Shown piece after piece: positions 34,746-42,502 of a stretch of 64,000 bases of DNA. Location of the stretch: assembly GCF_023544445.1 (NCBI RefSeq), contig NZ_JALPVJ010000001.1, positions 62,001-126,000 on the forward strand, in the 5' to 3' direction. Both the position numbers and the translations under genes were made by a program. Under the pieces are notes generated by a model, which was not told where the DNA came from, searched no databases, and was given only the letters and a program-made list of their open reading frames with translations. How positions within the stretch are numbered: the stretch's first letter is position 1; every line of letters begins with the position of its first letter. The stretch comes from Actinoplanes sp. M2I2. GTDB taxonomy: Bacteria > Actinomycetota > Actinomycetes > Mycobacteriales > Micromonosporaceae.

Positions 34746-36356
34746 ATGAATCTCGAAGCTCTCCTGGCCGCCCGGCTGGCGGTGGCCCTCGAGGCCGTCG
34801 CCGGTGAGCCGGTCGACCCGGTCGTCCGGGCGTCGCAGCACGCCGACTTCCAGTCCGGGGCCGCGCTCGCCCTGGCCCGCCGGCTGGGCCGCCCGCCGCG
34901 GGAGATCGCCGCCGAGGTGGCCGCCCGGGCCGACCTCGAGGGTCTGGCCGAGGTCGCGATCTCGGGCCCCGGCTTTCTCAACCTGACCGTCGCCGACGAG
35001 GTTCTCGTTTCGCTGCTGGCCGAGCCGGACTCCCCGCCACCGGTCGGGCCGGCCCGGGTCGTCATCGACTACTCCGGGCCCAACGTGGCCAAGGAACTGC
35101 ACGTGGGCCATCTGCGGTCGACCATCATCGGTGACGCGCTGGCCCGGCTGCTCAGCTGGGCCGGCCACGACGTGGTGCGGGTCAACCACCTGGGTGACTG
35201 GGGCACCCAGTTCGGCATGCTGATCGAGCAGATGGCCGATCTGGGCGGGCCCGCCGGCGAGCTCAGCCTGGGCGATCTCACCGGCTTCTACCAGCAGGCC
35301 CGGCTGAAGTTCGACACCGACGACGACTTCCGGACGCGGGCGCGGCTGCGAGTGGTGGCGCTGCAGAGCGGCGACGAGCCCAGCCGGGCGATGTGGCAGC
35401 GGCTGGTCGACCAGTCCGAGCGGCACTTCGTCGCCGACTACGAGCGGCTCGGCATCACGCTCGGCCGGGGGGACTTCGCCGGCGAGAGCTCCTATCAGGA
35501 TCAGCTGGCCTCGATCGTCGACGAGCTGAGCGGGAAGGGTCTGATCGTCGAGAGCGAGGGCGCCCTCTGCGTGTTCCCGGCCGGCTTCACCGGCCGCGAC
35601 GGCGAGCCGCTTCCGCTCATCGTGCGCAAGAGCGACGGCGGTTTCGGGTACGCGGCGACCGACCTGGCGGCCCTGCGGCATCGGGCCCTCGATCTGAAGG
35701 CCGACCAGCTGCTGTACGTCGTCGGCGCCCCGCAGAGTACGCATTTCCGGATGCTCTTCGCCGTCGGGCGGGACGCCGGCTGGCTCACCCGAGCGATGCC
35801 CGAGCACATCGGTTTCGGCTCGGTCCTCGGGCCGGACGGCAAGATGCTCAGGACGCGGTCGGGCGGCACGGTCAAACTGGCCGACCTGCTCGACGAGGCG
35901 GATGCCCGGGCGACGTCACCCGCCGTCGGCATCGGCGCGATCAAATACGCCGACCTGTCGTCCGACCGGCGCAGCGACTACGTCTTCGACTGGGACCGCA
36001 TGCTGGCCGCCACCGGCAACACCGGCCCGTACCTCCAATACGCCGTGGCCCGGATCCGTTCCGTTCTGGCCCGGGCCGCCCACGCGCCCGGCCCGGTGGT
36101 CCTGGACGATCCGGCCGAGCGGCGGCTGGCGCTGACCCTGCTCGGTTTCCAGCCGGCCGCGGCGGCCGCGATCGAGCACCGGGAGCCGCACCGGCTGGCC
36201 GTTCACCTGCACGAGGTGGCGGTGGCGTTCTCGGCCTTCTACGAGAAGTGCCCGATCCTGTCCTCGCCCAGCCGGCTCGGACTGACCGCGCGCACCGGCC
36301 GGACCCTGCGGCTCGGCCTCGACCTGCTGGGCATCCCGGTGCCCGAACGGATGTGA
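34746..36356 (+). CDS. argS: Arginyl-tRNA synthetase
   Basis: 536-residue class I synthetase charging tRNA-Arg. N-terminal Add1 domain (about 1-90), Rossmann catalytic domain with HIGH as HVGH (119-122, in KELHVGHLRSTIIGDALA), a KMSKS-like GKMLRTRSGG loop near residue 370, and a C-terminal DALR anticodon domain (YAVARIRSVL ... HEVAVAFSAFYEKCPIL). MNLEALLAARLAVALEAVAG is a typical N-terminus, so ATG 34746 is chosen over ATG 34734. Preceded by a probable attenuator. Confidence 0.97.
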   Translation: MNLEALLAARLAVALEAVAGEPVDPVVRASQHADFQSGAALALARRLGRPPREIAAEVAARADLEGLAEVAISGPGFLNLTVADEVLVSLLAEPDSPPPVGPARVVIDYSGPNVAKELHVGHLRSTIIGDALARLLSWAGHDVVRVNHLGDWGTQFGMLIEQMADLGGPAGELSLGDLTGFYQQARLKFDTDDDFRTRARLRVVALQSGDEPSRAMWQRLVDQSERHFVADYERLGITLGRGDFAGESSYQDQLASIVDELSGKGLIVESEGALCVFPAGFTGRDGEPLPLIVRKSDGGFGYAATDLAALRHRALDLKADQLLYVVGAPQSTHFRMLFAVGRDAGWLTRAMPEHIGFGSVLGPDGKMLRTRSGGTVKLADLLDEADARATSPAVGIGAIKYADLSSDRRSDYVFDWDRMLAATGNTGPYLQYAVARIRSVLARAAHAPGPVVLDDPAERRLALTLLGFQPAAAAAIEHREPHRLAVHLHEVAVAFSAFYEKCPILSSPSRLGLTARTGRTLRLGLDLLGIPVPERM

Positions 36357-36360
36357 GTCA

Positions 36361-36863
36361 GGAGCCCCGGCGCAGGCCGACGTCGTGCTCATCTCGGTGC
36401 CCGGTGGCGACAGCGGCACGTCCACTTACGGGCCCGAGTTGCCGGTCGAGAACCCGTTGTCGACGCCATCCTGTTCGGGCACGCGCACAACGAGGTGCCC
36501 CAGCGGTTCGTGACCGACGCGCGCACCGGGGCGCAGGTGTTGCTGTGCGAGCCGTCGAAGTGGGGTCGGCGACTCACCAAGATGGACTTCGACCTGGTCC
36601 GGCGCAACGGGCGGTGGACGGTCGTCACCAAGTCGGGGACCACGCTCAACGCCACCGTCGAAGCCGGCCCCCGGGTCCTCGCGGCGGTCCGCGCCCAGCA
36701 CGACAAGACCGTCGCGGAGCTGAAGACGCAGGTCTGCAACGCCCAGCCGGAGATCCGCCAGCTGTTGATCGAATGGGCCCGGACCGAGGGCGCCACCGAC
36801 CCGGCTGATTTCTTCGTCAAGAACGGGCAACTGGTCCGGGACGGCGTGCCCGTCGCGTTCTGA
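36361..36863 (+). pseudogene. Remnant of a bifunctional metallophosphatase/5'-nucleotidase
   Basis: Directly after argS, one frame reads AQADVVLISVPGGDSGTSTY, GPELPVEN, then a second frame reads VVDAILFGHAHNEVPQRFVT and KWGRRLTKMDFDLVRRNGRW up to 36863. These are neighbouring parts of a 5'-nucleotidase/2',3'-cyclic phosphodiesterase (the GHAH motif is metal-binding). The frame switch near 36446-36456 coincides with loss of about 10 residues, the N-terminal metal ligands are absent, and the C-terminal nucleotide-binding domain is missing. It is dead. Confidence 0.75.
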
Positions 36864-36871
36864 CGCCGCCG

Positions 36872-37213
36872 TCACCTCGTCGTGAGGGTGAGAAAGGCGA
36901 CGACGGCGGCGGCCAGGACGGCGCCGAAGGCGATCCAGTACGGGTAACGCTCGTTGCCGCCGCGGCGCGCTTCCGCGCCGCGGCGGGCCGCCGAGACCAC
37001 TCCGGGCACGACGAGCAGCAGAGTCCAGAACATCACCGGCGCCCAGGACGGCGCCTGCGGCCGGGCGGCCCGCGCCATCTCCTCGGGGAAGCGCACGAGC
37101 AGCCGGCCGTGGTGCGTCTGCGGGCCGGGAGCCGGGGCCGGTGCCGGTGCCGAGGACGGCGTCACCCAGGGCGGGGCGGTCGGGTACTGCGCGTACGGGA
37201 TCGGAGCTGTCAT
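36872..37213 (-). CDS. Small two-TM membrane protein, Pro-rich N-terminus
   Basis: 113 residues starting MTAPIPYAQYPTAPPWVTPS. An Ala/Pro repeat follows (APAPAPAPGP), then two TM helices: VMFWTLLLVVPGVVSAA and IAFGAVLAAAVVAFLTLTT, separated by a basic/Gly loop (RRGAEARRGGNERYPY). No family recognised; such proteins are common in Micromonosporaceae. ATG 37213 is preferred over the longer frame to 37267. Confidence 0.7.
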   Translation of the reverse strand: MTAPIPYAQYPTAPPWVTPSSAPAPAPAPGPQTHHGRLLVRFPEEMARAARPQAPSWAPVMFWTLLLVVPGVVSAARRGAEARRGGNERYPYWIAFGAVLAAAVVAFLTLTTR

Positions 37214-37292
37214 CTCGCGGGCCTCTCGGTAGCGGCTCGGTTGCAATTCCGTGCCGCCCGAGTCCATCGGCCGCGCTCGGGTCGACCTGAGG

Positions 37293-38144
37293 TCAGTCGG
37301 TTGCTGTTTTCACGGGCACCTGCATCTCGGTGACCCACTTGTCGAAGTCGCCGGGCGGGCAGTCCAGGTAGACCTCGACGGCGAACCCCGGCCCGTCCGC
37401 GCGGTAGCCGTTGTCGTCGATCCAGTTGGCCAGTCTCTGACCGGTGCGGAAGGCCTCGGACATCGAGCCGTGGTGCACCGCGGTGGCGGCCTGGTCGACC
37501 GGCGGCAGCACGACCACGTCGAAGCCGGCGTCGTCCGGCACCGGGCCGTCGCCGATCGGGAACGCGGCGTGCACCGCGACCGTCTCGTCGCCCGGCCCGG
37601 TCGGCGCCGGCACGTAATAGGCGATCGGCGCCCCGGTCATCGGGACGCCGTGCTTCTCCATGAGCTCCATCAGCCGCGGGTAGAGCGGGCTGAGGTTCTC
37701 GGTGATCGATGTCGGGTCGTCGTAGCTCGTGGCGGTGGCGCCGAGCGTCGCCACCCGCAGGGCCGGAACGGTCTTGAGGATGACATCTCCGGTGTCCATG
37801 TGTCCCTCGCTCTCGATCATGCGGAGGCGCGCGTCGACCTGGGCCAGGCGGGCGGTGTCCTGTTCCATCCGCGCCGCCAGCTCGGCCCGCCGCAGCCGCA
37901 GCATGCCGCGCAGCTCCTGCGTGTCGACCTTCTCGTCGATCAGCGTCTGCACCTGCTGCAGGCTGAAGCCGAGATCCTTGAGGGCGGTCACCCGGTTGAG
38001 CAGGCGCAGCTGGGCCGCGGTGTAGAACCGGTAGCCGCTGTGCGGATCGACCTGGGCGGGCCGCAACAGCCCGATGGCGTCGTAGTGGCGCAGCATGCGC
38101 ACCGACACCCGGCCCAGTCCCGCGAACTCTCCGATGCTGAACAT
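37293..38144 (-). CDS. MerR-family regulator with GyrI-like effector domain
   Basis: 283 residues. N-terminal MerR HTH (FSIGEFAGLGRVSVRMLRHY, DAIGLLRPAQVDPHSGYRFY), a dimerisation coiled coil (about 75-115) and a C-terminal GyrI/BmrR-like ligand-binding domain (ILKTVPALRVATLGATATSY ... VEVYLDCPPGDFDKWVTEMQ). This layout matches multidrug-sensing activators such as BmrR. No transporter is adjacent, so its target is unclear. Confidence 0.92.
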   Translation of the reverse strand: MFSIGEFAGLGRVSVRMLRHYDAIGLLRPAQVDPHSGYRFYTAAQLRLLNRVTALKDLGFSLQQVQTLIDEKVDTQELRGMLRLRRAELAARMEQDTARLAQVDARLRMIESEGHMDTGDVILKTVPALRVATLGATATSYDDPTSITENLSPLYPRLMELMEKHGVPMTGAPIAYYVPAPTGPGDETVAVHAAFPIGDGPVPDDAGFDVVVLPPVDQAATAVHHGSMSEAFRTGQRLANWIDDNGYRADGPGFAVEVYLDCPPGDFDKWVTEMQVPVKTATD

Positions 38145-38234
38145 AGTTTCCTCAGCTTCCGGCCTGACACAGTGTGAGAGTCAACGACCGTGCCGGACCG
38201 CGCGACGGTGGTCTTGCCGCCGCCGCTGCCGGCC

Positions 38235-39668
38235 TCAGGGGTTCGGGTCGTTGCCGCCGCCGGCGCCGCCCTCCGGCGGGTCCACCGGCGGCGTGGTGTC
38301 GGGCGGGGTCGTCGGCGGGGTGGTGGTCGGCGGGGTGGTGGTCGGCCGAGTCGTCGGCGGGGTGGTGGTCGGCCGAGTCGTCGGCGTCGGCGCTGTCGTG
38401 GGCGCCGACGTGGGGACCGAGGTGCTCGCCGAGGCGCTCGGGGTGCGGGTCCTGTTCGGTACGTTGCCTCGGGTGACCGAGCGGCTGCTGGGGACCTGGC
38501 TCGTCGGCGTCGACACCGTGGGGGTCACCGCGTCGGTGGTCGGCTCGACCGACGCCACGGGCCCGGGGTTGTTGACCGTGCGGGGGTCGTCGTCGTCGTT
38601 GTTGAACAGCGTGATCGCGAACGTCAGGCCGCCGGCCAGCACCAACAGGGCGATCACGGCGACCAGCAGCGCGGTCTGATTGCGCGGTGGACGCTTGGCC
38701 TCCGGCGCGGTCGATGTGAGGGACATCGGCGAGGCGGGCGGCACCCGCGGCGGCAGATCGCGGGGGAGCGGCACGGCCCGGGTGGGCGCGGCCGGGCTCA
38801 GCGGCGCGGCCATCGTGGTGCCGGTCATCCGCTTCCAGTCGAGCGGCCCGGCCGCCGCGAAGGCCGCCTCGGCGAACTCCTCGCCCGTCTGGAACCGGTC
38901 GGCCGGCTGCTTGGCCATGGCCCGCTGGATCAGCTCACGCACCTCGAGGGGCACGTGATCGGGCAGCGGCTCGGGCTCGTCCTCGAGGTGGCGCAGAGCG
39001 ACCTGCAGCGCGTTGTCGCCGTCGAACGGAGGGTGGCCGGCGATGCAGTGGTAGGCCACCGCGCCGAGCGCGTAGATGTCGGTGGCGGCGGTGACGTTGC
39101 CCTTGGCGACCTGCTCGGGCGCCATGTAGAGCGCGGTGCCGACGATCGCGTTGACGGCCGTCACACTGGTCACCGCCAACGAACGGGCCACCCCGAAGTC
39201 GACCAGCACGACCGTGCCGTTGGGCTTGACGATCAGGTTGCCCGGTTTGACGTCGCGGTGCACCGTGCCGGCCTGGTGGGCGGCGTGCAGCGCGTCGGCC
39301 GCCTGCCCCACGATCGACATGACCTCGTTGACCGGCATCGGGCCCTGCTTGACGCGGGTCGACAGCGGCTCGCCCTCGACGTAGGCCATCACCAGGTAGG
39401 CCACGTCGTCGCTGCCCGACTCGGCGGCGCTCGCGTAGTCGTAGACCTCGACGACGCCGGGGTGGCGGAAGGCCGCCATCATGCGCGCCTCGCCGTAGAA
39501 GCGCGCGGCGAACTCGGGGTCGGACATCATGTTGGAGCGCAGCACCTTGACGGCGATGACCCGGCCCAGCACGACGTCGGTGCCGCGCCAGACGTCACCC
39601 ATCCCGCCTGTGGCGATGCGCTCGTCCAACCGATAACGGTTGCCCAGGAGGTGACCGGCAGCAAGCAC
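38235..39668 (-). CDS. Membrane Ser/Thr protein kinase (PknB-like) with Thr/Pro-rich tail
   Basis: 477 residues. Kinase domain about 12-275: Gly loop IATGGMGDVWRG, VAIK-type Lys in IAVKVL, HRDVKPGNL, DFGVARS and APEQ, all catalytic residues present. A Pro-rich juxtamembrane linker leads to one TM helix (LLVAVIALLVLAGGLTFAIT) and an extracellular tail of about 125 residues dominated by Thr/Pro (PTTRPTTTPPTT repeats). No PASTA repeats. GTG 39668 is chosen over TTG 39671 because AAGG lies 7 nt upstream. The low-complexity tail may span the wall. Confidence 0.93.
   Translation of the reverse strand: MLAAGHLLGNRYRLDERIATGGMGDVWRGTDVVLGRVIAVKVLRSNMMSDPEFAARFYGEARMMAAFRHPGVVEVYDYASAAESGSDDVAYLVMAYVEGEPLSTRVKQGPMPVNEVMSIVGQAADALHAAHQAGTVHRDVKPGNLIVKPNGTVVLVDFGVARSLAVTSVTAVNAIVGTALYMAPEQVAKGNVTAATDIYALGAVAYHCIAGHPPFDGDNALQVALRHLEDEPEPLPDHVPLEVRELIQRAMAKQPADRFQTGEEFAEAAFAAAGPLDWKRMTGTTMAAPLSPAAPTRAVPLPRDLPPRVPPASPMSLTSTAPEAKRPPRNQTALLVAVIALLVLAGGLTFAITLFNNDDDDPRTVNNPGPVASVEPTTDAVTPTVSTPTSQVPSSRSVTRGNVPNRTRTPSASASTSVPTSAPTTAPTPTTRPTTTPPTTRPTTTPPTTTPPTTPPDTTPPVDPPEGGAGGGNDPNP
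38311..38396. repeat. Short tandem repeats coding the kinase Thr/Pro tail
   Basis: GGCGGGGTGGTGGTCGGC-type units alternate with GGCCGAGTCGTC, repeated in blocks of about 15-30 bp within the 3' part of the kinase gene, coding TTPPTT and RPTTTPPT. The array stays in frame, so copy-number change would alter tail length only. Confidence 0.7.
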
Positions 39669-39738
39669 CAACGGACCTTATCTAATCGGGTGGCGAACCA
39701 CAGCGGAGCGACGGCGAAACTGTAACCGGCCCACCGGC

Positions 39739-40181
39739 TCAGCGGGGGGCGAGAGGAGGCACCTTACGGCCCGCGGCCGAGTCGGCGATGAGCTGGGTCA
39801 AGCGGCGTTCCCGGGTGTCGGCCCGCTTGGCGCTGACCACCCAGTGCGCGGCCGCCCGGCGGTAGGACGGGCTCTGGGCCGAGAACCACTGCCAGGCGCT
39901 CTCTTCGGACGAGAACCACTGCCAGGCGCTCTCTTCGGACTGGAAAAGGGTGGTTTGTGCCTCGTCGAGAACCGCACCTGGTAGCGGTCCTTGTCGATGC
40001 TGCGGCCGACGCTGTCGATCCAGCCGAAGCAGAGCGCCTGCTCGATCGCTTGAGGGTGGGTGAGGCCGGCGCGGCCGGATGCCTTCTTCCAGTAACCCAC
40101 GACCAGCTCGGGCGCCGTCTCGTGCCGGCGCCCGAACCAGGCGCGGAGCTCGGCCGGGCTGTCGAAGAACGTTGCCTCCAT
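39739..40181 (-). pseudogene. Decayed YdeI/OmpD-associated-like gene
   Basis: The N-terminal half (MEATFFDSPAELRAWFGRRH, VVGYWKKASGRAGLTHPQAI, ALCFGWIDSVGRSIDKDRYQ) is a good YdeI-type sequence. After RYQVRFS the frame is lost, and the C-terminal part continues in another frame as TLFQSEESAWQWFS, SAQSPSYRRAAAHWVVSAKR, RRLTQLIADSAAGRKVPPLA to the stop at 39739. The middle third of the family (about 60-90 residues) is missing, and a perfect 30-bp duplication sits at the junction side. Not functional as a full protein. Confidence 0.8.
39881..39940. repeat. Perfect 30-bp tandem duplication in the YdeI-like pseudogene
   Basis: The 30-bp block GAGAACCACTGCCAGGCGCT plus CTCTTCGGAC occurs at 39881-39910 and again, identical, at 39911-39940. 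In the C-terminal frame each copy encodes SEESAWQWFS. Perfect identity implies a recent event. Confidence 0.92.
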
Positions 40182-40243
40182 GCCCGGGAGCCTAGAAGTG
40201 GGGTACGACACTTCCCGGGCGGCAGGTGCCGCCCGGGGATGTG

Positions 40244-40660
40244 TCAGTTGTCGTACGTCGGCGTGACCACGACCGCGGTCTCGGCCAGTTCCAGTTCCTC
40301 CTGCTCGGCCTGGCGCTCGAGCGCGGCCCGGGCCGACGTGGCCACGGCCCATCCGACCGCGACGCCGAGCAGTCCGACGCCCGCGATCAGGCCCCACGGC
40401 CGCGACGGCTTGCGCCCGGCGAGGGCGGCCGCGGCGGCGTTGGCCCGGCCCCAGGCCACATCGGCCTTGCCGCTCGCCCGGCCGGCCAGCTTCTGGCTCC
40501 GACCGGCCAGCTTGTGACTCTGGCCACTGGCCTTTTCTGCCAGTTTGGTGGCTTTGTCACCGGTGTCCTCGGCGGTCTCGCCCGCCGCCGCCATGGCGGC
40601 CGTCAGATAGTCCCAGGCCTGCGTGGCCGTCCGTTCCGCCTTGCTCCTGCTGGAGAACAT
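40244..40660 (-). CDS. Small single-TM protein with amphipathic N-terminal repeats
   Basis: 138 residues. The N-terminal half is a charged helix with repeats (GQSHKLAGRSQKLAGRASGK), resembling LEA- or apolipoprotein-like amphipathic helices; one TM helix follows (GLIAGVGLLGVAVGWAVATS), then an acidic end (EEELELAETAVVV-like). No named family. Divergent from the STAS gene across a 311-bp region. Confidence 0.75.
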   Translation of the reverse strand: MFSSRSKAERTATQAWDYLTAAMAAAGETAEDTGDKATKLAEKASGQSHKLAGRSQKLAGRASGKADVAWGRANAAAAALAGRKPSRPWGLIAGVGLLGVAVGWAVATSARAALERQAEQEELELAETAVVVTPTYDN

Positions 40661-40838
40661 CCCCTTTTACCTCCCGGCTCGCTCATGATTAACCCTGCCC
40701 TCGTGCGTCGTTCAGCAAACGTGTCCGCTGTGGACGCCATCACGTTTCGGAAACAAGTTGCCACCCACCGGTACTCTTGACCCGGTTCACACAAGGCACT
40801 CAGGTGCCTGACAGGTTCGGGTCCTAACCTTTCGGTCA

Positions 40839-40862
40839 GTTTCACCGAACCTTCCGGGGGTA
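40839..40862 (+). promoter_or_regulatory. Candidate stress-sigma (SigB-type) promoter in the 311-bp STAS upstream region
   Basis: The gap 40661-40971 carries no gene. On the plus strand GTTT (40839-40842), a 15-nt spacer and GGGTA (40858-40862) match the actinobacterial SigB/SigH pattern GNTT-n14-16-GGGTA, about 105 nt before the STAS start. A palindrome GTTTCGGAAAC (40744-40754) and a small hairpin AGGCAC-TCAG-GTGCCT also lie here. The promoter is a pattern match only. Confidence 0.45.
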
Positions 40863-40971
40863 GTCCTGACCGCCCCCGAGTGCGGGTGGCGTCCAGCGAG
40901 ATCGGCTCGTCCGGAGTGCCCGCACACGAGGAATGACGCCCGGAGATTCCGGGCGGGTGGAGGGAATTGGC

Positions 40972-41334
40972 GTGACGCTGTCGATAAAGACGTCGACGCT
41001 TGCCGACGACGTGGTGGAGGTCTCGCCGAGCGGTGAGATCGACGTCGAGAACGCGTACGAGATCCGCGAGGCTGTAGGGACACAGCTGGCCGCGGGCGGT
41101 TTCGTACGCATTGAGCTCAACTTGCAGAACGTGACCTTCATCGACTCGGTGGGCATCAGCGCGCTCGTTGCCGCGTTCCAGCTCGCCCAGGTCAGCGAGG
41201 TAAAGCTGATCGTGACCCGGCCCAGCCGTTTCGCGCACCGGCAGCTCTGGGTGACCGGGCTGCTCGGTCTCTTCGGTAACCCGCAGCCGTTCGGCGAGGC
41301 CGACAAGGCTCAGCCCGCCGTCTCCGGCACCTGA
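40972..41334 (+). CDS. STAS-domain anti-sigma factor antagonist
   Basis: 120 residues of the RsbV/SpoIIAA fold: VVEVSPSGEIDVENAYEIRE, the phospho-acceptor region VTFIDSVGISALVAAF (Ser59) and KLIVTRP. In the unphosphorylated state such proteins bind anti-sigma kinases and release a sigma factor. GTG 40972 follows GGAGGGAATTGGC. No anti-sigma kinase or sigma gene is adjacent. A strong terminator follows. Confidence 0.93.
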   Translation: MTLSIKTSTLADDVVEVSPSGEIDVENAYEIREAVGTQLAAGGFVRIELNLQNVTFIDSVGISALVAAFQLAQVSEVKLIVTRPSRFAHRQLWVTGLLGLFGNPQPFGEADKAQPAVSGT

Positions 41335-41345
41335 TCTGATCACCG

Positions 41346-41378
41346 AAAGCGGGCCGGGTCGTTGACCCGGCCCGCTTT
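41346..41378 (+). terminator. Intrinsic-type terminator after the STAS gene
   Basis: A perfect 15-bp stem (AAAGCGGGCCGGGTC at 41346-41360; complement at 41364-41378) with loop GTT, ending in TTT. It starts 12 nt after the STAS stop. Symmetry allows action from either strand. Confidence 0.9.
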
Positions 41379-41460
41379 CGTGTGCCCGGAAGGCCCCGGC
41401 GTCGTCAGGTCAAGGCCTCAGCCCGGCCCAGGGCTTTCTCTCACACGCCGAGACAGCTCC

Positions 41461-41631
41461 CACGAGCCTGAGGGTTCGGCGCGGGCCTGGAGGGCTCGCA
41501 CGGGTCTGAAGGCTCGGAACGGGCCGGGAGGGCTCGCACGGGCCGGGAGGGCTCGCACGGGCCTGGAGGGCTCGCACGGGCCTGGAGGGCTCGCACGGGC
41601 CTGGAGGGCTCGCACGGGCCTGCAGGGCCCA
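41461..41631. repeat. Nine-copy 19-bp tandem array
   Basis: Unit CACGGGCCTGGAGGGCTCG repeated about nine times (41461-41631); the copies at 41556-41612 are identical and the outer ones diverge. The 19-bp period is not a multiple of three, so the reading frames through it are not evidence of coding. It fills most of the gap between the STAS terminator and the surE stop. No spacers, so not CRISPR. Confidence 0.93.
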
Positions 41632-41659
41632 CGGCCCGGAGGCTCAGCGGGCGGGGGCC

Positions 41660-42502
41660 CTATTGCAGGGCCGGCGTGTGCACCGGGATCGTCTCGAGGT
41701 TGATTTTGAGCTCGGTGATCTCGTGCGGCGGCCGGATGGGCGTGACCACGGCGAAGTGCTCGGCCAGGGCGGCCAGATCCGTGTCCGGCTGCAACGTGTC
41801 GTCCACGGCCTGCACAGCGGTGCGCACGAAGCCCTCCCCGGCCTCGGCGATGCTCACCTGAACCTGCCCGAACTGGGCCAGCGACGCCCGCCGCAGCCCG
41901 CGGATTCCGTCCAGGTGCAGGTCGGGCACGTTGAGGTTGAAGATCGTGCCGGCCGGCGTGTGGGTCAGCGTCGGCACCAGGCGCACGGCCAGCTCGGCCG
42001 CGCTGCCCCAGTGCCGCTTCTCGTCCTCCTCGTGGTCGAGCGCGGCCAGCGCGGCGCCCCCGGTGCGGGTCGAGGAGACGCGGGGCGAGATGACGTCCAG
42101 CGAGACGGCCAGCCCGTGCAGGCCGGCGTAGGAGCCGGTGAGCGTGGCTCCGACCGTGCCGGAGTGCACCACGGCGGCCCCGGCGTTGGCGCCCCGGTTG
42201 ATCCCCGAGAAGATCATCTCCGGCGGTTCGCCGAACGCCTCCCGCAGGGCCAGCAGGACGATGTACGCCGGCGAGGCGGCCACCGCGTAGGCCGGGATGT
42301 GCCGGGCGTGGGGCAGCTCACGCTTGTGCAGGATGATCTTGCCGTGTTCCTCGACGGCGGTCATCGCGGCGCTGCTGCCACTGGCCTCGGTGACCGGCGC
42401 GGCGACCACGACGTCGTGCCCCTCCCGGGCCGCGGCCCGGGCCAGCCAGCGCAGGCCCGGCGCGTCGATGCCGTCGTCGTTGGTGACCAGGATTCTTGTC
42501 AT
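41660..42502 (-). CDS. surE: 5'/3'-nucleotidase SurE
   Basis: 280 residues with SurE signatures: ILVTNDDG (metal-binding Asp9/Asp10), VVAAPVTEASGSSAAMT and the FSGINRGANAG metal/phosphate loop. It hydrolyses nucleoside 5'/3'-monophosphates. Its start overlaps the PfkB-kinase stop by 4 bp, so the two are co-translated; SurE-type and PfkB-type proteins together suggest nucleoside or sugar-phosphate turnover. Confidence 0.95.
   Translation of the reverse strand: MTRILVTNDDGIDAPGLRWLARAAAREGHDVVVAAPVTEASGSSAAMTAVEEHGKIILHKRELPHARHIPAYAVAASPAYIVLLALREAFGEPPEMIFSGINRGANAGAAVVHSGTVGATLTGSYAGLHGLAVSLDVISPRVSSTRTGGAALAALDHEEDEKRHWGSAAELAVRLVPTLTHTPAGTIFNLNVPDLHLDGIRGLRRASLAQFGQVQVSIAEAGEGFVRTAVQAVDDTLQPDTDLAALAEHFAVVTPIRPPHEITELKINLETIPVHTPALQ

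Noticed and set aside
41461..41631. CRISPR-like look of the 19-bp repeats (also 32394, 52069, 61294)
   Set aside because: The units are directly adjacent without unique spacers and no cas genes are present; they are minisatellites.
41362..41703. Plus-strand ORF with 19-residue repeats through the 19-bp array
   Set aside because: A 19-bp period repeats all three frames as a 19-residue cycle, so the apparent protein repeat is an artefact of the DNA repeat.
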